Part shown: positions 15,584 through 24,795 of the stretch, piece after piece
Numbering within the stretch: the stretch's first letter is position 1
Layout of the letters: the number at the start of each line of letters is the position of its first letter
Source: Schleiferilactobacillus harbinensis DSM 16991
GTDB lineage: Bacteria; Bacillota; Bacilli; Lactobacillales; Lactobacillaceae
Length of the DNA stretch: 40,107 nt
Assembly: GCF_000425885.1 (NCBI RefSeq)
Contig: NZ_KE384471.1
Coordinates: 1-40,107 of the forward strand
Direction of reading: 5' to 3'
Program-made: the position numbers and the translations under genes
Notes under the pieces: model-generated
The model's database searches: none
What the model was told of the DNA's origin: nothing
What the model saw: the letters and a program-made list of their open reading frames with translations, nothing else

Positions 15584-16729
15584 TTAGTCGTCCTCCTCCA
15601 TTCTGCCAAGTACTTCTTGGAAGCCAACCACCGCAATATCATCCGGGGTGCCCACGACTTGGCCGCCGTCACCGATGATCGCCCGTTCGCCGACAATGGC
15701 GTGGTCGATCAAAACATTCTTGCCAATCACAGCATTGGGCATGATCATACTGTCGCGAATGACTGAGCCGGTACCGATCTTGACGTTTTGCGAAAGAATT
15801 GAATGGTCCACTTCCCCGGCCACATAACAGCCGTCCACGATCATGGAGCGGTGGACCTTGGCGGTGCTGGTCACAAACATTGGCGGTAACGCGTCGTTCC
15901 GAGAATAGATCCGCCAGTTGCGATCATCAATATCCAGCGGATTATCAGGTTCCAGGAATTCCATGTTGGCCTGCCATAAACTTTGAATCGTGCCGACATC
16001 CTTCCAGTAGCCATGGAACGCATAGGCATAAGTCGGCTCATTGTGGCTCAGGTAAGCCGGAATGACATCTTTACCGAAGTCTTCCATGCGGCCATCTGTG
16101 CTGTAGCTGTCGGTCAGATACTTCTTCAATGTCTGCCAATTGAAAATGTAAATCCCCATGCTGGCCAGATTGCTCTTAGGATGCTTGGGCTTTTCTTCAA
16201 ATTGGATGATCCGGTTGGTCTCATCTGTGTTCATGATGCCGAACCGGGTGGCTTCCTGCATGGACACCGGCAATACACCAACGGTCAAAGACGCATGCTG
16301 GGCCTTGTGGTAAGCCAGCATGGCTTCATAATCCATTTTGTAAATGTGATCCCCAGATAGAATCAATACGTATTTCGGCGAATACAGGTCAATATAAGCG
16401 ATGTTTTGGTAAATGGCATGGGCGGTCCCCATGAACCATTTCTCACCTTCACTGGACGCGTAGGGCTGCAATACTGTTACCCCGGCGTTCTTCTCTGCCA
16501 GTCCCCAGCTGGCGCCGTTTTGAATATGGGCATTGAGTTCCAGCGGTTGATACTGGGTCACGACCCCGACGGTGTTCACCCCCGAATTAGAACAGTTGCT
16601 CAGCGCAAAGTCGATGATCCGGTAACGACCACCAAACGGTACAGCCGGCTTCGCCGTGAACCGGGTCAGTTTGCCTAACCGAGTCCCCTGGCCGCCAGCT
16701 AAAATCATAGCAAGCATTTCTGTACTCAT
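15584..16729 (-). CDS. glgC: Glucose-1-phosphate adenylyltransferase, catalytic subunit
   Basis: Makes ADP-glucose and pyrophosphate from ATP and glucose-1-phosphate, the committed step of bacterial glycogen synthesis. It has 381 residues. The catalytic loop [16 protein letters not shown] is at residues 7-22, followed by [20 protein letters not shown]. The metal/substrate region [11 protein letters not shown] lies near 124-134, and a C-terminal beta-helix domain ([25 protein letters not shown]) completes it. It lies 12 bases after the glgB stop and just before glgD. GlgC and GlgD are expected to form a heterotetramer. Confidence 0.96.
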   Translation of the reverse strand: MSTEMLAMILAGGQGTRLGKLTRFTAKPAVPFGGRYRIIDFALSNCSNSGVNTVGVVTQYQPLELNAHIQNGASWGLAEKNAGVTVLQPYASSEGEKWFMGTAHAIYQNIAYIDLYSPKYVLILSGDHIYKMDYEAMLAYHKAQHASLTVGVLPVSMQEATRFGIMNTDETNRIIQFEEKPKHPKSNLASMGIYIFNWQTLKKYLTDSYSTDGRMEDFGKDVIPAYLSHNEPTYAYAFHGYWKDVGTIQSLWQANMEFLEPDNPLDIDDRNWRIYSRNDALPPMFVTSTAKVHRSMIVDGCYVAGEVDHSILSQNVKIGTGSVIRDSMIMPNAVIGKNVLIDHAIVGERAIIGDGGQVVGTPDDIAVVGFQEVLGRMEEDD

Positions 16730-16741
16730 TGATTGCGGAAG

Positions 16742-18688
16742 TTAAACTTCCTTCTCTCCCTTCATTCCTTTACTCCGTGGTGCAACTTGGTCCGCTGGGT
16801 GCACGTTAACCGGTTTCAAGATCAACGCGCTCATCGCCGGCAGAATCACATTCAACGCATCCGGCTCGCTCTTATAGGGCTGGCCGATGGTCATCAGCTT
16901 CTTCTGGGGCTGGGTCCAAGTCCCGCCAAATTCCTTCATTTCCGTGTTCAGCAACTCCGTGTACTCCCCAGCAAACGGCACTGGTACTCGGTACGGTGAT
17001 TTTTGAATCGGCTCCAAATTGAACACAAAGACTAAGAAGTCGTCCGTGGTTTCACTCCGGCGGGTGAACGTGATCGTCCCGCTTTGCGGATCATCCGCGT
17101 TGGTGATCTGCATCCCCTGCGGATCATGATCCAATTGCCAAAATGCGGGATCATCCAGGTACAAATGATTCAAATGGGCGGTGAAGTGCTGCATGGCTTT
17201 GTTCATCGGATCATTCAAATCACGCCACTCCAGAGCACTCCAGAACCGCCATTCCAGGAACTGGCCCCATTCGCTGCCCATGAAGAGCAATTTCTTCCCC
17301 GGATGGGCCATCAGCCAAACGAACATCGTGCGCAAATTGGCAAATTGGTTATATCGATCCCCAGGCATCTTATGCATCAGGGATTTCTTCCCGTGGACCA
17401 CTTCATCATGGGAAAACGGCAGAATGAACTGTTCGTCGTCCATGTACATGAAACTGAACGTTAACAGGTTCATATGGTCCCGCCGATACAACGGATCCAT
17501 TTCAAAGAACTTGAGGGTATCGTTCATCCAGCCCATGTTCCACTTGTAGTTAAAACCTAACCCGCCCGCGCTGACCGGTCCGGTCACCTGCGGAAAGGCG
17601 CTGGCCTCTTCCGCGATCATCAGGATATCCGGATGATACTGGAAGACCACCGTGTTCAGCTTGCGAATGAATGCCAAGCCTTCCAAATTGCTATTGTTCC
17701 CGTATTTATTGACGGTCCCTTCTTTGCCCTCATCGTAATCCAGATACAACATGTTGGAGACCGCGTCCACCCGAATACCGTCCAAATGACATTCATGCAG
17801 CCAATACTGGGCGCTGGAGATCAGGAAACTCTGGACCTGAGCTTTGCCCAAATCAAAGTTCCAAGTCCCCCATCGAACATTGTCGGCCCGGTTGGGATCC
17901 GCGTATTCAAACGTGGCCGTACCGTCATACTGGGCTAAGGCATCCATGTTGCGGATGAAGTGGCCAGGTACCCAATCCATGATCACGCCGATATTCGCTT
18001 GGTGAAACTTGTCCACCATGGTTAAGAATTCAACCAGCGAGCCGAATCGGCTGGTCGGCGCAAAATACCCCATCAACTGATAGCCCCAGGAGGCATCCAG
18101 CAAATGTTCCATGAGCGGCATGAATTCCACATGGGTATAGCCCAATTCGTGGAGATAGGGAATCATCCGGTCCGCCAGCTCTGGATACGTCAGGTACGAC
18201 CCATCATCATGGCGCTGCCAGGAGCCGAAATGGACCTCGTAAATATTGATCGGTTCATGGTAAGGCCGCTTGGCTTTGCGCTGCTTAAGCCAGGCTGCAT
18301 CGTGCCATTCAAATTCCGGCCGATCCAGTACGATGGCCGCATCCCCGGGCTTATGTTCATAGCCTAAGGCGTACGGATCAATTTTTACCGCCTCTTGACC
18401 ATCCGCTTGGGTGACAGAGACCTTGTACAAGTCATTGATTTTGCATTGATCCGTCTCCCCGACCCACCAGCCGGTATTTGCCAACCGGGCTAGTTTCAGC
18501 GTCGGTTCCCAATTTGTGAATTCCCCCATGATCGCCACGCCCTGGGCATGGGGCGCCCACACCGTAAAGCGGAAGGTGGGCTGACCCGGCGTGACCCGGC
18601 GACAGCCTAACACCTCATAGCTTTGGTAATACGTGCCAGTATTAAATAAATACGCACGCTTCTCTAATTGCGACAGATTTGATTGCAC
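16742..18688 (-). CDS. glgB: 1,4-alpha-glucan branching enzyme
   Basis: Forms the alpha-1,6 branches of glycogen. The protein has 648 residues, with an N-terminal CBM48-like beta-sandwich (TVWAPHAQGVAIMGEFTNWEP) and a GH13 catalytic domain. Motifs seen are the nucleophile region GIRVDAVSNMLYLDY, the acid/base region ILMIAEEASAFP and PFSHDEVVHGKKS; the GSEWGQFLEW block is also branching-enzyme-like. I chose GTG at 18686-18688, which has AAAGGA six or seven bases ahead. ATG three codons upstream (18697) directly abuts that purine run and is less likely. First gene of the glgB-C-D-A-P operon. Confidence 0.95.
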   Translation of the reverse strand: MQSNLSQLEKRAYLFNTGTYYQSYEVLGCRRVTPGQPTFRFTVWAPHAQGVAIMGEFTNWEPTLKLARLANTGWWVGETDQCKINDLYKVSVTQADGQEAVKIDPYALGYEHKPGDAAIVLDRPEFEWHDAAWLKQRKAKRPYHEPINIYEVHFGSWQRHDDGSYLTYPELADRMIPYLHELGYTHVEFMPLMEHLLDASWGYQLMGYFAPTSRFGSLVEFLTMVDKFHQANIGVIMDWVPGHFIRNMDALAQYDGTATFEYADPNRADNVRWGTWNFDLGKAQVQSFLISSAQYWLHECHLDGIRVDAVSNMLYLDYDEGKEGTVNKYGNNSNLEGLAFIRKLNTVVFQYHPDILMIAEEASAFPQVTGPVSAGGLGFNYKWNMGWMNDTLKFFEMDPLYRRDHMNLLTFSFMYMDDEQFILPFSHDEVVHGKKSLMHKMPGDRYNQFANLRTMFVWLMAHPGKKLLFMGSEWGQFLEWRFWSALEWRDLNDPMNKAMQHFTAHLNHLYLDDPAFWQLDHDPQGMQITNADDPQSGTITFTRRSETTDDFLVFVFNLEPIQKSPYRVPVPFAGEYTELLNTEMKEFGGTWTQPQKKLMTIGQPYKSEPDALNVILPAMSALILKPVNVHPADQVAPRSKGMKGEKEV

Positions 18689-18781
18689 ACCGCCCATCCT
18701 TTCTTCATGCTCAACATGGTACAGAACGCTACGGCCCCGAGAAACTTCTTCCTTACCCCGAAATAAATGTTCCCAATTACG

Positions 18782-18787
18782 ATTATA
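18782..18787 (-). promoter_or_regulatory. -10 box of the glg operon promoter
   Basis: A perfect TATAAT on the minus strand, about 95 bases upstream of glgB. No good -35 hexamer lies 16-18 bases upstream of it, as in activator-dependent promoters. The palindrome at 18829-18842 lies upstream, centred about 52 bases from the -10 centre. Confidence 0.6.
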
Positions 18788-18828
18788 CAGAGAAAAGGTC
18801 GTGAGCGTGTGGGAAAAGGCTTATCAAT

Positions 18829-18842
18829 TTTGGTCCGTACCA
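18829..18842. promoter_or_regulatory. Probable GntR/HutC-type operator upstream of the glg operon
   Basis: TTTGGTCCGTACCA matches the xfp upstream site (3111-3124) at 13 of 14 positions and keeps the TGGT(N4)ACCA arms. It is centred about 61-62 bases upstream of the predicted transcription start, a typical class I activator position. Binding by the product of 3335-4057 is inferred. Confidence 0.55.
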
Positions 18843-19021
18843 ATAAAATAAGCGGTTCACGTGTTTGCAACCTGTCTCTTCTCCTCAAGTGTAACAAATC
18901 GCAAAGCGGACGTGAAATGGAAAGGCCTAGCAAAAAACGCCCTGCTCCGCGGGGAGAGGACGCTCAATATATCAAAAACCTATTTGAAATGAAAAACATA
19001 GTGACAAATTTCGAGCCGCTT

Positions 19022-20305
19022 TCAGAACAAATTTCCTAACCAGCGGAAGAACCGTTCAAAAATATTGAGTTTGCCCACATTCTGGGTAGCAATCAAATTG
19101 ACTTGCTGGGTGTTGACCCGGGGCAAATAGCCCAAACTATCATCCGCCAAAGACGTGCTGGCCACTTGATCACCCTTTTGTACCGGGGCGCTGGTCGCCG
19201 CTTTCCTGCCCATGGCCAAAACCGGGGTGGCCAACTGGCCGTTGTGCTGCCACGCCACGACTGGTTTAGCCAGGCCCACGGCCACCGCATCCTGTTTGCC
19301 GTCAGTTACTGACAGTTTGGCAATTTTCGTATTGTTCGGCGTTAACGTCACCGGCCGCCATTGCTGATTTACTGCGCGCAGCAATGCTGCAGTGGCAGTG
19401 AAGCGCTTGGCATTATCGGTTTCGGCCCCATCCGCATGGAGCACGACACTGACCAGCCGCCGACCCTGCCAAGGCATGGTGGCAACAAGACACTGGCCGG
19501 CCAGATCGGACGTCCCGGTCTTCAGCCCATCCACTGGCAGATCGCTTTGCGCCAAGGAGTTGCCAGTGAGCAAGGCATTCCAGTTGGTCATCGCGTAAGT
19601 CTGCGTATCGGTGACGGCAAAGTTTTTATGCACCACCGCAGAATCTTTCAGCACGTCGGGATACGTCTGCAGCAAATGGCGCACAACCAGACCGATATCG
19701 GCAGCACTCATCTTATTTTCGCCATCGCTGGGCGTGCCCGGCACCCGCAGACTATCCGGAATCAAACTATTGTTCAACCCGCTGGTCGTATAAATCGTGG
19801 CGTCTTGAATGCCTAACGCATCGAGATGGTCCTGCATTTCTTTAATAAAAGCCTTCTGCGAACCGGACAATTTATTGCCCAGCAGCATCACCGCCACGTT
19901 CGCCGAGTAGATCCAGCCAGCATCGTAAAGCTCTCGCACAGTATAGGCGTGATTGGCTAAGGGCACGTTGGATAAATTCGTATCCTGGCTGAGTTTGATT
20001 TCCGCCGCATTGGGCGTGACCGTGTCGGTCCATTGCAGGCGGCCGTGACTGATGGCGTCGCGGATCACGTACAGACTGACAATTTTAGTCAGCGAGGCCA
20101 GCGGATAAGCGGTCAAATCATCTTTAGCCGCCAGCACTTTACCGCTCTGCAAATCAAAGGCGACACCGGCCTTGGCACCGATAGTGATGGTACTGGTATT
20201 CACCGGCGCTGCGGCCGCTTGCGCGATTGGCGCGGCAGCGCCCAAACACAGTAAGGTCAGCCACAGGACAATGAGGCTGGCCCAATTCTTCTTACGCAGT
20301 TGCAT
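19022..20305 (-). CDS. Serine-type D-Ala-D-Ala carboxypeptidase (PBP5-like)
   Basis: An extracytoplasmic low-molecular-weight penicillin-binding protein that trims the terminal D-Ala of peptidoglycan stem peptides. It has 427 residues. An N-terminal signal peptide (about 1-31, ending in AQA-AAA) is followed by the three active-site motifs: SLTK (71-74), SAN (134-136) and KTG (262-264). A C-terminal domain ends in FERFFRWLGNLF, an amphipathic helix typical of membrane attachment in this family. ATG at 20303-20305 overlaps the end of the kinase gene by 14 bases, so it is co-expressed with the two-component system. The open frame extends 34 codons further upstream inside the kinase gene, with no signal-peptide logic. 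Confidence 0.93.
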   Translation of the reverse strand: MQLRKKNWASLIVLWLTLLCLGAAAPIAQAAAAPVNTSTITIGAKAGVAFDLQSGKVLAAKDDLTAYPLASLTKIVSLYVIRDAISHGRLQWTDTVTPNAAEIKLSQDTNLSNVPLANHAYTVRELYDAGWIYSANVAVMLLGNKLSGSQKAFIKEMQDHLDALGIQDATIYTTSGLNNSLIPDSLRVPGTPSDGENKMSAADIGLVVRHLLQTYPDVLKDSAVVHKNFAVTDTQTYAMTNWNALLTGNSLAQSDLPVDGLKTGTSDLAGQCLVATMPWQGRRLVSVVLHADGAETDNAKRFTATAALLRAVNQQWRPVTLTPNNTKIAKLSVTDGKQDAVAVGLAKPVVAWQHNGQLATPVLAMGRKAATSAPVQKGDQVASTSLADDSLGYLPRVNTQQVNLIATQNVGKLNIFERFFRWLGNLF

Positions 20306-21512
20306 GATCTTGAGTTCCCACTTTCTGATGACGTGCTTGTTCCACTTGCTTAATGGCGTCTGGTTTGGCAACGGGCTTACCGGGCGCGGCCGGGAGATAG
20401 ATGACAAAACTGGTCATCTTGGCATCGGAGGTGGCATAAATGTATCCGCCGTGAAGCGCGACGATGCTCTGGGCAATGGCTAAGCCCAGCCCCGATCCGC
20501 CGGTTTCCTGGGAGCGAGACTCCTCGACCCGGTAGAACCGGTCGAAGAGGTGGCTGAGCGAATCATTGGGAATTTCCGCGCCGTCGTTAGCCACCTTGAT
20601 GATCACCTCGCTGCCGACTTGTTGCGCCGTCAACCAGATGTGGGTCGCCCCCTTGCCGTATTTCAACCCATTCACCAGCAGATTATTGAACACGCGCACC
20701 AGTTTCTCCGGATCCGCCGTCATGACCAGCGGATTAGGCGTGGTATCAATATCGATACTGATTTTCTTCTTCTCTGCCTCCAGCTCAAAACTGGCGGCTA
20801 GCTGCGCCAATAAATTAGTCAGTGAAAATTCGGTCGTATTCAAATGAGTGCCAGTCTGCCGGACTTTGGTGTATTCAAACAAGTCGTCTACCAGCACTTT
20901 CATCTGCTTAGACTTCACGTAGGCCGTGTGGCTGTACTTCAACAGCTCTTCTTCGGAATGATATTGACGGTCCTCAATCAGACCGAGATAACCGATGATC
21001 GACGTCAAGGGGGTGCGAATGTCATGACTGACGTTAGAAATCAGCTCATCCTTTGATTTCTCAATCTGCCGCTCCTCATCCATGGATTGCACCGTAGAAT
21101 CCACCAGGGCATTGATCGAATCAATCACCTTTTGCAGGTCTGTTTTCACTAAGAAAGGAATTCGGTGGCCCAAATGTCCCTCGGCAATGTAATGCAGTTC
21201 CCGAATCACATGGCGCATCTGAATTTGGTGATAGCGGCGGATCAGCCGCCACCAGACGACGATTACATCGACGATGACCATCAAAAAGACGAATAGCCAT
21301 TGCCAGCTCCAGAGTTGCAGTGTGTTGTTCTGGTTCAGGCCAATTTTCAGCAGCCAAATGCCATCCTGGACCCGGGGTGAACTGTTCAGCACCTGGGTGA
21401 TCAAGACCAGCACGGCAAAGTTGAGCAAAATCAGGAGCACGACGGTAACGATACCTTCAATGATCAGCTCGCTTTTTTCACGGCCGGTCAGTTTTACTTT
21501 TTTTGGAATCAT
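20292..21512 (-). CDS. Sensor histidine kinase (VanS/PhoR type)
   Basis: A membrane kinase of 406 residues. There are two transmembrane segments (about 19-40 and 70-90) with a short extracytoplasmic loop of roughly 30 residues, then a HAMP-like linker and a HisKA domain with SNVSHDIRTPLTSIIGYL (phospho-accepting H163). The HATPase_c domain shows the N box (NNLLVNGLKYG) and the G box GGSGLGLAIA. The small external loop suggests that the signal is sensed in or near the membrane. The start overlaps the regulator stop by four bases and its end overlaps the carboxypeptidase start, giving a tightly coupled three-gene unit. Van-like regulators often control cell-wall peptidases, consistent with this context. 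Confidence 0.93.
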   Translation of the reverse strand: MIPKKVKLTGREKSELIIEGIVTVVLLILLNFAVLVLITQVLNSSPRVQDGIWLLKIGLNQNNTLQLWSWQWLFVFLMVIVDVIVVWWRLIRRYHQIQMRHVIRELHYIAEGHLGHRIPFLVKTDLQKVIDSINALVDSTVQSMDEERQIEKSKDELISNVSHDIRTPLTSIIGYLGLIEDRQYHSEEELLKYSHTAYVKSKQMKVLVDDLFEYTKVRQTGTHLNTTEFSLTNLLAQLAASFELEAEKKKISIDIDTTPNPLVMTADPEKLVRVFNNLLVNGLKYGKGATHIWLTAQQVGSEVIIKVANDGAEIPNDSLSHLFDRFYRVEESRSQETGGSGLGLAIAQSIVALHGGYIYATSDAKMTSFVIYLPAAPGKPVAKPDAIKQVEQARHQKVGTQDHATA

Positions 21513-22201
21513 GAAGCCTCAACCTTATACCCGACACCCCAAACCGTCTGGATCACCTTTTCGCCGCCGGTCGCCGCTTCGATCTTGTCCCGCAAGTGGG
21601 ATACGTGGACCATCACGGTCTTCGCACTGACGATGGATTCTTGTTGCCAGACGCGTTCGAAAATCTCATCGGCTGAAAAAACCCGGTTCGGATGACTGGC
21701 TAATAAGTAGAGAATACCGAATTCCAAAGCAGTTAATTGAATGGTCTTCCCGGTCAGGGTAGTTACTTCGTGGGAATCTTTATTGATGTTCAACGGGCCC
21801 ACCGATAACGTCTCGGGCGCTTCATTGGTCACTTGGCCGGCACTGCGGCGCAGCAGCGATTTGACTCGGGCCATGACTTCCAAGGGATTGAAAGGCTTGG
21901 CCACATAGTCGTCGGCACCGGTGATCAAGCCTTTGATCTTGTCCATATCGGCGGTTTTGGCACTGACCACGATGATTGGGATCTGAGAGTCTTTGCGGAC
22001 TTCTTTGATCACGTCAATGCCGGACATGCTGGGCATCATAATATCGAGGATCATGAGCGCGATGTCGGGGTTGGTGGCGAGTTTGGTCATCGCTTCTTTG
22101 CCGGAATAGGCAAGGACGCTGTCGTAGCCTTCATTTTTAACGTAGATGTTGAGTAATTCGACGATTTCTTTGTCGTCGTCGACGATTAGTATTTTTGTCA
22201 T
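21509..22201 (-). CDS. OmpR/PhoB-family response regulator (VanR-like)
   Basis: A 230-residue DNA-binding response regulator. The receiver domain carries the acidic pocket DDD (8-10 region), the phospho-acceptor D53 in LMILDIMMP and K102 in YVAKPF. The C-terminal winged helix shows LTALEFGILYLLASHPNRVFS and the recognition region VSAKTVMVHVSHLRDKI. It is first in the operon with the kinase and the carboxypeptidase. The upstream region is occupied by repeats A2 and B2, so its promoter lies in the roughly 90 bases before the gene or within the repeats. Confidence 0.94.
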   Translation of the reverse strand: MTKILIVDDDKEIVELLNIYVKNEGYDSVLAYSGKEAMTKLATNPDIALMILDIMMPSMSGIDVIKEVRKDSQIPIIVVSAKTADMDKIKGLITGADDYVAKPFNPLEVMARVKSLLRRSAGQVTNEAPETLSVGPLNINKDSHEVTTLTGKTIQLTALEFGILYLLASHPNRVFSADEIFERVWQQESIVSAKTVMVHVSHLRDKIEAATGGEKVIQTVWGVGYKVEAS

Positions 22202-22290
22202 TGAAAAAACACTCCGTTCAGCTGGGATTGGCGGCGTTGAGCACTGCCTGAAGATAATAATACCAGAGATAGCTTAAGAATGTTTGAAGG

Positions 22291-22416
22291 AGAGGGCTCA
22301 GGCCGGCGGTTAGAAGCGTAGGCGTAAGAGCCAAGGCACCGAAAACCCGCACTTAGGTTTTTGGTGCCTTGGCTCTTACGCCCTAGCTTCTGCCGGCCTG
22401 AGCCCGTTTACGCGGG
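22291..22416. repeat. Structured intergenic repeat A2 (reverse orientation to A1)
   Basis: A 26-bp stem with a single wobble pairs 22322-22347 with 22356-22381. An outer 14-bp helix pairs GGGCTCAGGCCGGC with its complement. Read on the minus strand it matches A1 along flanks, stem base and loop (CCTAAGTGCGGG against CCTAAGTACGGG). The middle of the stem differs in both arms at once. The outer helix also changes from GGCCGAC/GTCGGCC to GGCCGGC/GCCGGCC, a compensatory substitution. Confidence 0.75.
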
Positions 22417-22440
22417 GCAGCTGTGTCCCCCTACTCTGCC

Positions 22441-22621
22441 GTGCCAAGTGCTCCGCAAGCTCCGGCAAAATTGGGCTGGAACGCTGTGACGGCGGTTTGA
22501 GCCCGTGAAAACCGCGGTCTCAAACACGCCTAACGGCATATAATCTCGCCAAGTACGGGCGAGATTATTGCCGTTTCCACAGCTGAGCCCATTTTGCCTC
22601 CGCTTGCTACTCACTTGGCAC
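22441..22621. repeat. Structured intergenic repeat B2
   Basis: Second copy of the four-helix element. The outer arm GTGCCAAGTG (22441-22450) pairs with 22612-22621. P1 pairs 22464-22477 with 22586-22598. P2 pairs GCTGTG (22483-22488) with CACAGC (22578-22583). P3 pairs GTTTGAG (22495-22501) with CTCAAAC (22519-22525). P4 pairs 22532-22538 with 22569-22575, then a bulged T and an 11-bp extension (22540-22550 with 22558-22568). The P3 loop (CCCGTGAAAACCGCGG) is nearly identical to B1. Helix sequences differ from B1 with pairing kept. Confidence 0.75.
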
Positions 22622-22737
22622 TCGGAAGGTTAAAAATTATACCTCTTGTCCTAGTCCATCCACCACTGAGCTCCATCAGCCTCCAGGCGCTACGATTGGG
22701 TGCTTTGAAACCACAATACTTTCATCCCCAGTATTTT

Positions 22738-23100
22738 CTATACTTCTCCCTGAATTGCCGCTAACTTATTCAGCCCCTTCTGCAGTTCAGCAGTTGTCAG
22801 TCCGGCTTCAGTCCGTTCCTTCTCTGGCAGTTGGAGCAAAGCGGCATAGAGCCATAACCCCAGTTTGACGTAGTCGTCTTGTTCCATCGCATAACGAATC
22901 TGAGTGAACTTCGTGAGTGCCTCTTGGTAGTGCTGGGTGTGGAGCAGTTCGCGTAATACGTCTTGGTAGGGCAGGGGCGGTTTGTTGGCGGGGAAGATGA
23001 TGGCGGATTCGGTACCTTCGGCGCGTTTGCCGAGGATGTAGCCGAGTTGGCCGGCGATGCCTTTGATTTGACGTAATAGGAAATCTGTTTCTTCAGCCAT
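22738..23100 (-). CDS. Small conserved hypothetical protein
   Basis: A 120-residue protein beginning MAEETDFLLRQIKGIAGQLGYIL, predominantly helical, without signal peptide, membrane segment or cysteine. The opening xxDFLLRQIK motif resembles a small DUF6483-type family of lactobacilli, but I am not certain. The second half (residues 50-115) has a TPR-like helical feel (HYQEALTKFTQIRYAM, GLWLYAALLQLPEKER). The ribosome-binding site AAAGG lies eight or nine bases ahead of ATG. It lies downstream of guaB in the same direction but behind the guaB terminator, so it may be weakly co-transcribed or have its own promoter. No function can be assigned. Confidence 0.7.
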   Translation of the reverse strand: MAEETDFLLRQIKGIAGQLGYILGKRAEGTESAIIFPANKPPLPYQDVLRELLHTQHYQEALTKFTQIRYAMEQDDYVKLGLWLYAALLQLPEKERTEAGLTTAELQKGLNKLAAIQGEV

Positions 23101-23140
23101 GGTAGTCGCCTTTCTTTCTTAATAATTTCCATTTTAGAGA

Positions 23141-23171
23141 AAAAAAGAACCGCTGTCAGCGACAACGGTTC
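23141..23171 (-). terminator. Rho-independent terminator of guaB
   Basis: An 11-bp stem with one G.U pair (23147-23157 with 23161-23171) around a 3-nt loop, followed on the minus strand by at least six T (23141-23146). It lies about 20 bases after the guaB stop. Confidence 0.88.
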
Positions 23172-23190
23172 AATAGAGACAAATTATTAA

Positions 23191-24736
<1,546 letters not shown>

Positions 24737-24752
24737 GTTTAAATTGATAAAC

Positions 24753-24790
24753 AAAAAACGAACGATTATAAAAGTCTATAATCGTTCGTT
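24753..24790 (-). terminator. Terminator of the ychF/DUF1129 unit
   Basis: A perfect 14-bp stem (24757-24770 with 24777-24790) with a 6-nt loop, followed on the minus strand by a T-run (24753-24758). It lies five bases after the DUF1129 gene and separates it from guaB. Confidence 0.9.
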
Positions 24791-24795
24791 CATAA

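Larger units (their letters stand above)
18689..19021. other. Intergenic region between glgB and the D,D-carboxypeptidase gene
   Basis: This 333-base gap carries the glgB leader, the -10 box, the operator-like palindrome, and about 180 bases of A-rich sequence toward the carboxypeptidase stop codon. A CACGTG lies near 18857. A good CcpA cre site was looked for and not found. No clear T-tailed terminator for the carboxypeptidase operon is visible. Confidence 0.6.
22202..22737. other. Intergenic region carrying repeats A2 and B2
   Basis: This 536-base gap between the response regulator and the small hypothetical gene has no coding potential. It is largely built of two adjacent structured repeats: A2 (22291-22416, in reverse orientation relative to A1) and B2 (22441-22621, in the same orientation as B1). 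The remaining 116 bases next to the hypothetical gene show nothing clear. Confidence 0.75.

Noticed and set aside
18846-18866. A CcpA cre site upstream of the glg operon
   Set aside because: AATAAGCGGTTCAC and its complement miss four or more conserved positions of the cre consensus.
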